From Rotaria socialis (lineage: Eukaryota; Rotifera; Eurotatoria; Philodinida; Philodinidae): a stretch of DNA of 64,000 nt. The notes below the pieces were generated by a model. It worked only from the letters and a program-made list of their open reading frames with translations. It ran no database searches and was not told the DNA's origin. The DNA lies in NCBI GenBank assembly GCA_905331475.1, contig CAJNYU010000181.1, forward strand, positions 124,001-188,000, given 5' to 3'. Position numbers and translations under genes: made by a program. Of this stretch, positions 13,377 through 25,668 are shown piece by piece; the first letter of the stretch is position 1, and the number at the start of each line of letters is the position of its first letter.

Positions 13377-14130
13377 AATATATCTAAGGAATTAAATTCT
13401 TACTATGATTATAATTACATCTAATTTTTATTGTTGAATTAATAATTGAAATCATTTTGACAAATTCTCTAAAACTTCTTTTTGTGTATAGATTATTTAT
13501 ATTGAATATCGATTCAATTTCATTTTACTACAATGAATAAATTGTCAGCAACGTTCTTTTTCAATACATCGAATTGTATTTTTATTTAATTCAATTGCAG
13601 TCAAATATTTTCAGCATTGAAAAATCAGACGCAAAATCTTCTACACTATACTATTTATATGCGATACAATGATCAACATTATAGCCCCTCTGACATGTTT
13701 TCTAATATCATCAAAAAGAAAATGTAAAACTTCCTTTTAACTTGTATATTTAAACGTGTACACTTTTCCTTAATGTATAATTGGCAATAAGGATAAGAAA
13801 GGAAATACTCAAAAGCAAGTACGACAATTGAGAAATAAACAAAGAAAAATTCAAAGATGAGAGATGTCAAACAGTGAGAGAAGAAAGAAAACAAGTAAGC
13901 AAATTGTTAACAGATCCATGTACGTAAAGAGAAAAAATGAAACATGATTTTCTACTCGCCGTGCATAATGAAAGAAACATTTTGTACAAATCAAAAAAAA
14001 ATGAAGAGAAGAATTCAATATTCAATCTAAGATATTTATACATTATGTCAATTCCAATTAGTAAAAATATTGCATTAACAACAACAAATAAGAACAATAC
14101 ATTCGAGACATATGACGAATAACAGAAAAA

Positions 14131-14160
14131 GAAAGAAAGAAAGAAAGAAAGAAAGAAACA
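14131..14160. repeat. (GAAA)n microsatellite
   Basis: About seven GAAA units downstream of the E-protein stop, probably in its 3'UTR. Confidence 0.85.
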
Positions 14161-14474
14161 GAGAAAGAAGAAAAAAACAAGAATCATACAAGGTATTGCT
14201 GGCTCATCAATGAGAGATTGCACAAGAATGAGATGTATCATGTGCACAATCAAAAGAAAAAAACCAAAAAAAATACTGTCTTGTTCTATCTCATTATTCA
14301 TTTATAGCTGCACATCATCGTCATGTTTATAGAAGAAAAAAATACAGGTAAATACTAAAAGAAAACAGAAACCTTGTGTTGGTCATGCACGTATATGAGA
14401 CAAAGAAAGGTAAGACGAAGGCACCGATAAGCAAACCATAGTAGCAACATCATTAAAAATGAACAAGAAACAAT

Positions 14475-17400
14475 TTATTGTTGCCAGTAAGAAGGTGGTA
14501 TTGATTGATGCATTTGTTCCATAAAATTAGATCCATCGACAGATGAAGATTCACTTGGCATCAACATCGAACTTTGAGATGTTAACACATTCATATTTCC
14601 ATTATGATCGTCAGATTTTTCTTCAGTACGTCGGCGTAAACATGCAGCTTTGGGATTTAAATTACGTTCTAGAAAGAAGAAAATTTGATTAAGATGAAAA
14701 ATTGTCTTCCATCGTATTACCTCGAACTTGTTGCTCAAGTGTAGTTATTAAATTAACAGCTTGCTGAAGTACGCCTAGTTTAGTAACTGGTTTATCATTG
14801 CGCATATGAATTGAGCACATACGGCCGAGCTCTTTAAATGCATCATTTATATCTCTAACGCGTAATCTTTAAAAGAAAAGAAAAAGACCAACAAAATAAA
14901 ATTGTTCGTTATTTGTTAAATTTATTTTTCTTACCTTTCTCGTGCGTTATTCGCAGCTCTTCGATCTTTCTCTCGTCGTTCACGTTCTTCCGGTGTTTCG
15001 TCAGGATCAATAATACTACCTTCTGATGATGGTCCACCGCGCATACAAGATAAATTCATATGACTATTAGGACTTAATGTTAATGAACTTAAATGACAAA
15101 AAATAGTTTTCTTGCTTAATTAAAGGAAAAAAATCTATTTGTTTCTAATTTCTTACTTTCGTAATTTCGTTGCTGATGATGATGATGTTGGACCAATATG
15201 GCCTCCACTTGGACCACCAACTGCTATTGTTAATGGTGTTGCATTCTCCAAATCTATGTCATGACAACGATTAAATTCATTTAATTTATCTGTTGTTAAT
15301 TGTGATAGACCATTTGATGTCGGCGGTGGCTTATTTTCAACATCAACTTTAACTTTATCAAGATTGTCAAGTTTTAGATCAGGATTTATTGATGTTATAT
15401 TAGCGTCATTGGATGATGTCGATGATGATGCCGATGGAGGGTTAGCATCTTTAAAAATAAGATTAGAAATACATTTTGAAATAAGAAATTTTTTTTCTTA
15501 ATTATTTACATGGTAAATATGGATCATGATGTCGATTTCTTGTTGATGGATCCGATGTCGTAGGATGATTTAAGAATGCCGAATACGCTGCAGTGGAATG
15601 TGGATGATGGTAACCAGTATAGTAATGATGATAATCAGTTTGTCGAAAAGATTCATCAACATCTAATCTTGGTGGCTAAAAAAAAGAATTTAGATTCGCT
15701 TTTGTTTTGTTTTTATTTGAGAAATAATTTTAATTTAAGCTAACGAAATAAATAGTCCCAACTCCCATATTAAACAAAATAAGAGACAAACCTCGTTTAA
15801 ATTGTGTACATAATAGGAGTCATCAGATACATCGATTAAAGGTGTCTGAGTTAAGAATTTTAAAAATGTTTAAATTAGTTATGATTCTTTTTTGTCTTTT
15901 CGAACTTTAAAATCATAAAACAGATATAACTTACCAGATGATGATAAGTTGGCGTTGCATTTATCCATGCTTGACTAGATCCTAATAAAAATAAAATAAA
16001 ATGTATGTTGAAAACGATTTCCTTTTTCTTTTTATTCGCCTGTTCAACATACCATTTACTGGAGGTGATGCGACTGACGTTGATGGCGTTGAAGAGTAGG
16101 GATGTTCGCTTGCATAAATCTAGAAAAGATAATTGTAGATTGTCGATTATTATTGTTTTCTTTTGATTTCATACTGATTGTAATGCTTTGCCGAGAGTTT
16201 CTCCAGTTTGTACTGTTTGATCGTTGCCATTACTCGTATATGTTGTTGGTTGTTGAGGTCGAAAACTTGCCATCGATGGTAAACATGTTCCACTGGCATC
16301 ATTATATGTTCCATGATTATTGCCAAGGTCGTTTGGTATATAATTTGGTGTTGGTGCTAACCATGGATTACCAGTTTGACTGTCTAATAAACAAACGACA
16401 ATAAATATGAAAAGATGATTTTTTTTAATTTTTACTTACCAACATAGTAAGCGGATTCATTTCCATAGACTGACTTTCCTGGTGGATATCGTCCAGGATT
16501 TTCCGGATTATAATCCTCCGAAGTATAAACCTAATATAAAAAACAAAGAAAACCGATTGTATAAGAGATCGACAACAAATGTCTCTAGCATATTAACTGC
16601 TAACTTCTTTTGATTGATCTCATGTGCAAATACTCGATAATAAATTCCACAAGTACTTTCATATTACGTATGTATATATTTATATAGATTCCATACCAAC
16701 TAAATCAATTCAAATTATTTTGCTCAAGAAATGCTTGATTATTATCTTTCTCTCCGATCGACACATAGAATAATACATATTTGTCTATAGTAAACATCGT
16801 CGTACAAATATATACAGAACGAAGTTTTGATAATGACCTCATAAAAGAGAAAAAAATAGCGCGCGGTATACGTTTACTCATCACTAAAATCAACAGTCTC
16901 AGATTGACGACGTATCAGTTCATAAAAAAAAAATCTTCCATCACCCACTGATTTCTTTGTTGGCTAATCAAGAGGAAAAGGTTCGTTTGTTTGTGTTCAC
17001 TCGACACGAGATCAAAGAACATGCGATCGCAATCCACACTGACATTCAGATCGACTTCATTGAGTAAACGTAAATGTATTGATTAGCATTATCTTTCTCT
17101 TTTTCTACTCTATTCGACCAATTGCTATTGAAGTAACAAAAGAAATATATCTTTCTTTTCGAGGTGAAAATATTAATCCAAAAGATCTTTTCGCTTCTTA
17201 AGATTATTTACAAAGACAAAAACGAGAAGTCAAATACCTGATACGATGGTCGTGAGTAGTAGAACATGTATTATATATTGAGAAAAACAGGATTCTTTTA
17301 TCACAGTTTGTTGTGTCAAAAAATATTTAATTGACTTCTAATTATTGTGTCAAATAAACTCGTTTATTCAATAGACGTATGCCATTACTTCATAAGGCAG

Positions 17401-19817
17401 AAAAGAAGGGAAAAGTGATATGCATCGAAAAAGAGAGAAGAAAAAGAGCCGATCGATGTAGGAGACCTTTCACTGAAACAGCGAGATATCCTTATCTTAC
17501 GATGTGTTAACTAGAGGCGGGCATACGGACAGGAAAGAGAGAAATGAGACGCACACAAAAAAAATTATCACATCTCTCTCTTTCGCTTTCTTCCTCTTTT
17601 TTTTTTATTTGCATCGGAAGGCAGAGAAAGAGAGAGACAAAGAAAGAAGGTGAAATAATAAATATATATCTATATATCTATATATAAAGACAAAAGTTTG
17701 TATCTCAAACAGGAATAACGCTTGTCCGGGCGAATGAATTAATCTAGTAAATGCAGATAAACAACTGTATCCTAACCGATACAATTAGAAAGAACGAGGA
17801 TTTTTTTCCTTATATTAATTTTGCTTATTCCTGAAGCTATATATCTCATTAGACTATTTTTTAATATATATGTATATATACATGTTTATATCGACCCACA
17901 ATTATACAAGCTTGTTTCTTATGTTGTATATATACACCCAAAAGTCGATTAACGCTCCTTATTTTCTTTTTTTTACTCATTTATCATTGTCGGCAACAAG
18001 CAATCGTAACAATTGAATATCTATTATCATATCTTACAACAAGAGAAAACGTTTATTACATTGTTTGTCCTTTTTTTTGCATTCAGCACTAAATGCATAT
18101 ATAATGTTTACAGAGAGAAAAGGCTCACAGCGCAGCTGGAAAGCTCGTTCGTGTGCCATCGAATGCAGATAAACACGACTATTAATTTTATCGCGTATAC
18201 AAGTTCGGTCAGCCAATACATATAATCATATCTATATATGTATGAATAAGATAGACGAAATGAATTTCTCATTCTCTTCAGAATTCATTTCACCCTTATA
18301 CAGCTGATGCACAAGCTAAAAGTGATTTCACAAGTGAACCGTGAGTTTCTTTCTTTGCAATTTTGTAAAAAAAAGAAATGGAGAAAAAAATAACACTATT
18401 CTTCATCGAGTAAATTAAGAAAGTTGTCTTCTGACAATGAAAAAGATGTCGTTATGTCAGTAACAGCGACAGCAAATAATTATATCAATTACTCACACGT
18501 CAGCATTCAATGTCACAAATGAAGATATATACATATATACAAGAAAGGAAAAATAGAAAATCTTTTTTTTTTACCAGATATGGTTCATAATGAAGCAAGG
18601 TCATTGCTAGTATTGTCTTCAACGATGCCCGACGAATATATGTATGTGTTCGATGATCAATAAGGCACCAGTGTGACTCGCATTCTTTTTTTCTCTTCTC
18701 TTTTCTCTCTATTTTGGGTACGTTCAATTCGGACGAGCGAATTTTTTTTTTAAAATAAGAATGGGAAAGAATGAGCGATGTATGTGTTCGCTTGATCTTA
18801 TCCAGATCGCTCGCATGTATAAGGAAAGCAATAAATATCTAATTCGTCACTTATTTAAGTAAACGTTTAAATAATTATAAAGAGTGGTAAAATGTTTTAT
18901 GACAATAAAACAAAAAAGTCACCGCTTACATTTGTTGATCGACGAGTTTTTTCATTAAGTTTTTCTATAAATAAAAAAAAGTTACGATAAATTAAATGGA
19001 AAAAAAAAGAAATTTTCCTACCAGAATATGTCAAATCATTTGTTGATGTACGAGATGTCTGTAATAGAAAAGAGTTAATTCATTTTTATTTTAAAAGACA
19101 AATTATCTTACTGAATTCGAGGAGGTAAATTGACTAGATGAATCTACGGGAGAAAAAAATTTAATCAATAAATTTATGTTTTTACTATCTGATTATACTC
19201 AAGGGTTCTGATGTTATAAATGGATGAAGAATATCACGATTGCTATAATTGCCTTCATAAATCTAAAGCCGAATACTAAATTAAAAATCTTTGTTTTCTT
19301 AATTATACACATACTGTTTCGTCATATGTTGTTGATGATGTCCAATAATCTTAAAACAAAATAGCGAAACTATAATGAATAACTATATTATTGAAGACAA
19401 ACCTTTACTGGAACTATTACCATTGGTATTATAAATGGATGCAGTGTTTGTTGACTGTGGTGGAGCATGACTTCCATTTCGGTAACCAGTCGTTGAACAT
19501 AACATCTAAATAAATAGTCAATGGACAATTAACTGTACAACAAGAAACATTTTGTTTTTGTCATTAAAACGTGCAAATATGAATTACACTACAATGAATA
19601 TACCGGAAGAGGAAGTCGAGATGATGATGATGATGATGATGTGTTGACAGTAGTATTTGTAAAATGTGTTCGATGTTTTACCTAAAAAAACCAATGTAGA
19701 TATAGAAATTTTACTTTAGATTTCTTTTTTTAGAAAAAAAAATATTAATATTTAGTAGAAACTTACCGCGTTGAGATCAAGAAGATCATTGAGCTCTTTC
19801 TCATTACCTAAATTCAT
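14475..19817 (-). CDS. da: Class I bHLH transcription factor (E-protein; daughterless/TCF4/TCF12 type)
   Basis: Nuclear factor that dimerises with tissue-specific bHLH proteins at E-boxes. Eighteen exons on the minus strand: 19767-19817, 19604-19681, 19403-19505, 19315-19349, 19199-19262, 19112-19143, 19022-19058, 18930-18964, 16440-16530, 16175-16383, 16053-16119, 15935-15981, 15792-15845, 15510-15675, 15157-15448, 14935-15087, 14721-14866, 14475-14668; 617 residues. The N-terminus carries the AD1 motif ([13 protein letters not shown], like LGTDKELSDLLDFSAMF in vertebrates). AD2 appears as [20 protein letters not shown]. The bHLH starts at [17 protein letters not shown] and continues through FKELGRM, ending in the E-protein-specific [20 protein letters not shown]. 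Exon 2 contains a short Ser run from a (TCA) repeat. The 2.4-kb intron between exons 8 and 9 splits AD1 from AD2 and is where vertebrate E-proteins often have internal promoters. Confidence 0.95.
16531..18929. other. Long internal intron of the E-protein gene
   Basis: At about 2.4 kb this is by far the longest intron in the gene; the others are mostly 50-200 nt. It contains CT-rich and (TA)n tracts (for example near 17665-17690 and 17870-17885) and GC-richer, CG-containing segments around 18100-18800. ORFs of 60-75 codons on both strands look random. It may contain an alternative promoter and first exon for a short isoform, by analogy with vertebrate TCF4/TCF12; I could not find a convincing alternative start exon. 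Confidence 0.4.
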
Positions 19818-21480
19818 TGTGTACACTCAAAATCTACAGAAAAATCAATTTAATGTTCAGTTTTATCAATATTCATATGATCAGTGATTGAAACAAACAA
19901 TAAACAAGCTAATAGAAACAATACTTAATCAATCGAGAAAAGAAACGAACAAAAAAAAAGAATCAGATAGGTGGCGTTATCGATCGATTCGATATTTACG
20001 AAGTGATATACGTACGAATGTAAAACAAAAGTATATAGAATCTTTTCAATATATTTTTTCTCCCCCTCTCTCCCTCTTTATGCATATAGCTAGTATTTTT
20101 TTTATAAAACAGATATTAGAAAACTTCATTGGACTACTTGAATACGTATTTGATCGATAATCGAGTTACGGCATGACTAAAAATGATTAAGATGCTTTAA
20201 AATGTTGTCAGTATTTTCTTCGATTTTTTTATTACAATACTTAGTATTTCTAAATTGTTTTGTTTTTCTTCTTTGTGTGATAAGATAATTATGATCAAAT
20301 GAATTGATTATAATGCGGATTCTTTATTTAGAAAGAAACATCTATTTCCGTTTCGTGCTCATTATCAGAGATATAATTTTTATAATTAGCTCAGTACAGT
20401 TAACAGTATACATATAATTTAGTCATGAAATTGTGAAACTTTTGAAGTCATTTTGGTTGAGATACCATATTCAGTTGTTGGTTTCTACTTTTTGTTTATA
20501 TATTGTTTTATTTACTTGATTGTCGCTTCTGATTAAATTAATAGTATTCTTCTACAATGACTTAGGTACGATTAAAAACATATATCGGTCTTTGGTCAAC
20601 CTTCAACTGTATCAATTGAAGAAAAAGTCCATTACATTGTTGAGGCCTTTAGTTTTAGTAACACATAATTTATATACAATCGATATAATAGAGAAGCGAA
20701 GGATGAAGGTTGATGCATGTTAAACATGAATGATAACGATTGAGTTATTTCTTTTCGTATTCATTGTTTATCAGATGATGTTCATTGATATAGAATAGAT
20801 TTTATCAATAGCAGCGTCCGATAATGCTCAATGAAAGGCTTTATCGGGATAAGAAAATAAATCTGAACTTTTGTGTAGCATATTAAAGAATAAGCTCAAG
20901 TAAGATTTTCTGGCATATCAAGCAATACTTTTAAAGAATGATGAGAAAAGAAATTTTGTGATTTGTTCCATAAAATAATATCAACATTTTTATATTTATT
21001 CGAAACATTATTAAATATTAGTCAAGTTGTCGAACAGAAATCAGTGATTTCGACTTTTTATGAATATCATTTCCTGTTTTATGTAGATAGATATTCATTG
21101 AAAAGTCTTCGTTTTTCTTGATATTAAATCACATCTTAGCGAAACAGACGTGTCCTACTAAAAAAAAGCATTCTTTTCGGAGATTATTCACTTTCTTTTG
21201 TGCCGGGCTCCTCGTATATTTTCTCGTTCGAATAACTAAAACAGAAAAGCGAAAGTCATGAAGACGAAGAAAAAAATAAGGAATAAAAAGTGATTTTTTT
21301 TCCTCTTGTACTTCTTCTCCCAAGCAAACAAATGAGACAGAATGACGAGATGCCGTCCGTTTTTTTCTTTTTTTTAGTAGTGAAAGCGCAAGAAAGAGAG
21401 AGAACAGAAAGAAACAGAACAGAGCGCGGTCACATTTTGTTGAACGAGCCATTATTCTTTACATTTTATTCAAGTAAATT
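19818..21480. other. Divergent intergenic region between the E-protein and calmodulin-like genes
   Basis: Head-to-head spacer of 1.66 kb. The part next to 21481 is purine/pyrimidine biased with more CG (21150-21450) and probably includes the promoter and leader of the calmodulin-like gene. ORFs on both strands at 21129-21490 overlap each other in opposite frames and are low-complexity, so they are not called. No RNA gene was recognised. Confidence 0.45.
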
Positions 21481-22003
21481 ATGTCGCTAACTGAGGAGCG
21501 TATTACTGAAATAAAAGAGATCTTTTCAATGGTCGATGACGATGGTGATGGTTCAATAACACGTTCCGAACTTGGTGTATGTCTTCGAGCTATGCAATAT
21601 TCTATTAGCAATAGTGAAATAAATGATTTAATGAAGAAATTTGATTCCGATAGAACCGATCGTATTAATTTTCCACAATTATTACAAATCATAGCTGCTA
21701 CGGATCAACCAAATTTAACAAAACAGACACAAACTATTCTTTCTGCTTTAAAATTATTTGACACACAAAATGATGGTAAAAAAAATGTTTTATCATACAA
21801 TTTCCTAAAAACAATTCTTGTTTTCTTCTTCTTCGTATCATTTAGAAACTATATCTGAGAATGATTTTCGTTTTTTAATGCAGCAAACAGGTGAGCAGTT
21901 ATCAAAAGATTCGGTTGATGATATGATTACAGCAACCGATGCTCGAACAAAAAATGGTCGTATTCAATATCGTAAACTTGTATCAACATTAATTCATTTA
22001 TAA
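21481..22003 (+). CDS. Calmodulin/troponin C-like EF-hand protein
   Basis: Two exons, 21481-21775 and 21846-22003, give 150 residues, the length of calmodulin. Calmodulin-like layout: MSLTEERITEIKEIFSMVDDD matches the start of EF-hand 1. Loop 1 (DDDGDGSITRSE) has all calcium ligands in place. Loop 2 (DSDRTDRINFPQ) ends in Gln instead of the usual Glu; loop 3 (DTQNDGETISEND) is one residue too long; loop 4 (DARTKNGRIQYR) lacks acidic ligands. So only the first hand looks able to bind calcium in the standard way. It is not calmodulin itself; it may be an essential-light-chain-like or a divergent calmodulin-like protein. The stop is followed at 22006-22011 by AATAAA. Confidence 0.85.
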
Positions 22004-22005
22004 AA

Positions 22006-22037
22006 AATAAAAAAAACGAAAAACTATCATTTTTATT
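22006..22037. promoter_or_regulatory. Facing polyadenylation signals of two convergent genes
   Basis: A forward AATAAA at 22006-22011 serves the calmodulin-like gene. A reverse-strand AATAAA (TTTATT at 22032-22037 on +) serves the coiled-coil gene ending at 22096. Cleavage 10-30 nt past each signal would make the two transcripts overlap tail-to-tail. Confidence 0.55.
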
Positions 22038-22095
22038 TCATTATATAATACAAATACGAAAAGGAAGAACACAGAGTCAGCTGACTAGAGAACTA

Positions 22096-25000
22096 TTATT
22101 TGATCTCATTTGTAAATTGAAGAATTTTATTTGAATTACCACCATTTTGCAAATATTCTATTTGCAAATTAATAATATGATAACGTAATTGTACTATAGT
22201 TTTTTCATATTCTTTTAATTTTGTTTTCAGTTTCGTATTATTATCATGTAAATCATTGTTGTATATTTTCCATTCATCTAAAAGAATACGATAACGTTGA
22301 TCATATGTATTTTTTAATTGCTCGATTTGGTTTTGATGTTCATCGATTAGTAGAATTTGCTGTTGATTTTGTTTTGCGATCTAAAAATGACATCGTCAAT
22401 ATGAAGATTAGTTCCGAATAGAAATATTAAAAACGAAATACTTGATCATAAAGTCGATGAATTTCATCGTTATATTTTCGTTTTGTTTCATCGAATTGTT
22501 GAAGATTTAAAGATTCTTTTTCTCGTTGACGATGCTCATGTTCACGTTTTGCTATGTATTGACTACATTTATCATTAGCACGAGTTAATTCTTCTATTTT
22601 TTGTTCGAGGATACGTCGATCATTGTTTGATAACTAAATTTTCAATAATTAAACATATTATTCATTCGGTCAAAAAGAATTTTGCAATTATTTTTATGAA
22701 CTAATCAATACTAGATTAGGCAATTCTTTGACTTACACAAGAAATATTTCAGCTTCTTGATCACTCTCACATCATAGTATCAATAGACACATGAGAACAA
22801 GACTACAAAAAAACAATTTCAACAGAATTCTAATATAGAAGTATCTTCTCTCTACGTTATAACTATTATTTTATTGAGATTCTATCAAATTAAAACAAGA
22901 TAACTGAGAAAAAAAGCATATTATAAAATATCAGACAAAAAAAATATTCGCTTAGAATTCGAGCTTTTTTCTATTTAATTGTCTAAGAATTTCTTTGGAA
23001 ATCGATCGATGCTTTCCTTGAGTGATTGAATGCACTAAAGAATGATTAGCAGTTGTAATAAAAAGTCGTTTTTTTCATTTATTACATTTTATATTTCAAG
23101 TATATAGGAAAACTTTCGTTTTGCAGAGAAATTTCTATGATCCATTTATTTATACAATTTAAATAACAAAGATGAATAATAGAAAGACTCGTTTGTACAA
23201 TATGTTTGTATTGGATTTACTTGATTGCTCAACGGTATGTTTTACTGAGGACTCATGAGAGAAATTTCATACATCGAAAGAAAACCAAAGTTACTTTTAC
23301 ATAGCACACTATTTTCGGAAAGGTCGACTTTTCTTTCAAGCAACAATATAATTTTTGTGCTATTATATTGCATACGATTCAGTGACTTTGCTTCAAATTG
23401 ATTTTCTGGTCTCCGAAAGGTCATGGAAAGTATACTAATATGACATTATCTGGATAGTCTCTGTTTGTTCTTTCCCCAATTAATAAATCGTTCGAAACTA
23501 TGAATTAATTTTCACCCTTTGGTCTTCTTACAGTAGAGTAAATCGAATTCTAATATAATATTGGTTCTGGTTTAATATATAATTATAAAGCTTTTCTTTT
23601 AACTACTTTTTCTATTCATGAAGAGGCTCAAAATCTATTGCTATCATAATTTCTTTTTCTTTTCTAAATCTAAACTTCGTACTTAGAAATAATAATTATA
23701 ATAATAATAATAATAATAATAATAAATGATAAATATATTTCATCTGATGCAAACTATTTGCTTACCTGTTGTGACTGAAATTTCTTTAATCTTTCTTCGT
23801 ATTCGAAAATTATCTGTACCTTAATGAAATATATATGTATAAGCATGATATTTTTGAAGTTAAAATTATTGTTTTTTTTGTACTTTTTCTGCATTAAATT
23901 CTTCTTGTTTAGATGCAATTAATGAACGTACTATCTGTTTATTTTTCTCCAGAGCCTGTTCATATTGATCAATATATTCATTTTCTAGTTGTTCAACTTT
24001 TCTATTATAATCATTTTCTTTTTCAACTAAAGATTTTTTAACTTTTTCTTTAAATATTATAACTTTTGTTTGAAAACTATCAATCATTTGCTGTTTTAAA
24101 TCGGGCAGTTCATTTTTTAATGTATTTAATTCATTTAAATATTGATTACGTTCTGATAGAGCTTTATTTAAATTTTCATTCGATATATTTGTTGTTAATA
24201 ATGATAAACGATCATTCATTTCTTGTTTTAAATTATTCAAATCAAATTGTAGACAATTAATTTCCATTTGCTTACTGTTGAGTTTTAATTTATAATCTTC
24301 AATGTCATTTTGCAATTGTTTTAATTTTTTAATATCATCATCTTGCTGAATCGAATCCTAAGAGACAAAAAATTCATGCATACGAAGATTTCCAAAATAA
24401 TACGATAATTTACTGTTTGCAGTTTAACACAAGTCATTGATGGACGCTTAGATAGTTCTTTAATATGCTTTTCATATTGTATCTTTTCATTGGAGAATAA
24501 TTGTTCACGTTCATATGAATTAATCTGTAATTGATTGAACTTATTCGATGTTCGTTTTAATTCATCAACTAATTCATTATTTTGTTTTGTTAATATTTCT
24601 AGCTTTTGTTCAACTTCATCATTTATTTCCTAAAAACAGTTATACTTGGAAATATTCAAAAACAATTGCCCACCACCCTTAAGACAGTTTCTCTTACTGT
24701 TTGTGTAATAACAGTGAGCATCGCTGGTTTTTTATTCAATTTTAATAATTGATCATATTCCATTTGTATTTTATCTAATTTTTCTTGAAGATTTTGTTCA
24801 TTTAAACGAATATCATTGATTCGTTCATCAGCATGACATTTTTCATCATACATAGTTTCATACATTTGTTTTAATGTTAGTATTTCAATTTGGTGTTCAC
24901 TATTCTTATTTGTTAATTGTTCAATTTTTGTTTCATATTCAAGACGCATTGAAAAAACGTTTTGTTCCTGTTTTTCGTTTAGTTCATTTACTCTATATTC

Positions 25001-25447
25001 ATATTTCAATGCATTTTTTCTATAAGTTTCTTCGCTTGTCGCATATTCAGCTATACGATGACGTAATGTTTCATTTTCTTGTCGAAGAAGAGTATCATCT
25101 TCTGTTTGACGTACATGTTCAATCATTGCACTAAGATAAATAAATAAAAAAGAAAAACTCTGATTAACTAAACATCAATGAAATAGAATTTACTCATGAA
25201 TTGATAATGGTTCTTCTTCTTCCTCTTCATTATAGTTATCATCATCCTCAAATAAATGTTCACCATTATCTGTATTTGATAATGATTGACTATCAAATGC
25301 ATTGGCGAGCATTTGTTGAATTTCTTCTTGGTTTTCAAATTCTTCTTCACATATTGATAAATCATGTTGATGTTGATTATCATTTATTTCATTTGCAATA
25401 GTAGGATTGAGTATCAGACTGACGCCTGAATTACTGATACTATCCAT
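22096..25447 (-). CDS. Long coiled-coil protein, possibly centrosomal or ciliary
   Basis: Seven exons on the minus strand: 25194-25447, 24698-25130, 24414-24629, 23884-24357, 23766-23819, 22442-22633, 22096-22380; 635 residues with matching phases. The first 85 residues are acidic and end in a Glu run. The remainder is almost continuous coiled coil rich in Glu, Lys, Gln and Asn (for example RQENETLRHRIAEY, LKQEMNDRL, KRKYNDEIHRLYDQ). I do not recognise the family. The gene shares a 221-bp divergent promoter with DNAI3, and that promoter has an RFX X-box-like site, which together suggest a centriolar or ciliary role; this is inference from context. The 1.1-kb intron between exons 5 and 6 contains an (AAT)n run. 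Confidence 0.75.
23688..23725. repeat. (AAT)n microsatellite
   Basis: About a dozen AAT/ATA units inside an intron of the coiled-coil gene. Confidence 0.9.
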
Positions 25448-25587
25448 TAAGAGGTCAAAAATTCAATTTTCATCGAATTATCTACTCGTTACATTAGAAA
25501 AAAGAGGAATATTGGTAAGTTCTTTCCAAACAAAGAAATGATTGAAACCAACGACCTATAACGACATCTGGATTCGTTTGCTTGAGC

Positions 25588-25601
25588 GTTACCATAGCAT
25601 T
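25588..25601. promoter_or_regulatory. Candidate RFX X-box in a divergent promoter
   Basis: The sequence GTTACC-AT-AGCATT. Read on the minus strand it is AATGCT-AT-GGTAAC, which fits the RFX consensus RYYNYY-N(1-3)-RRNRAC with one mismatch; on the plus strand the first half fits exactly. It lies 67 bp upstream of the DNAI3 ATG and 140 bp from the ATG of the divergent coiled-coil gene, the usual distance for X-boxes of ciliary genes. A second half site (GGTAAT) lies at about 25606-25611. Confidence 0.6.
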
Positions 25602-25668
25602 TGTTGGTAATAATGGCGAGAGAAAATCGTTGTTTAAAATTTCTATTCTTACTTGTAAAATTAATAAA

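Larger units (their letters stand above)
12627..14474. other. Intergenic region between two convergent genes
   Basis: Tail-to-tail spacer between the phosphoesterase (+) and the E-protein gene (-). It holds the AATAAA at 12748-12753, an (AT)n run at about 13355-13376 and a (GAAA)n tract at about 14133-14160. ORFs here, including a 144-codon hydrophobic minus-strand frame at 13867-14301, arise from these simple repeats and probably lie in the E-protein 3'UTR. No gene seen. Confidence 0.5.

Noticed and set aside
13867-14301. 144-codon hydrophobic minus-strand ORF
   Set aside because: Its Phe/Leu-rich sequence comes from the GAAA repeat and poly-A tracts read in reverse; it lies in the likely 3'UTR of the E-protein gene and has no family features.
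16102-16404. 100-codon plus-strand ORF
   Set aside because: It is the antisense shadow of E-protein exons 10 and 11, whose minus-strand frame is clearly conserved.
18013-18225. ORFs of 60-70 codons on both strands in the E-protein intron
   Set aside because: They overlap on opposite strands without conserved features and do not splice in phase to the E-protein exons.
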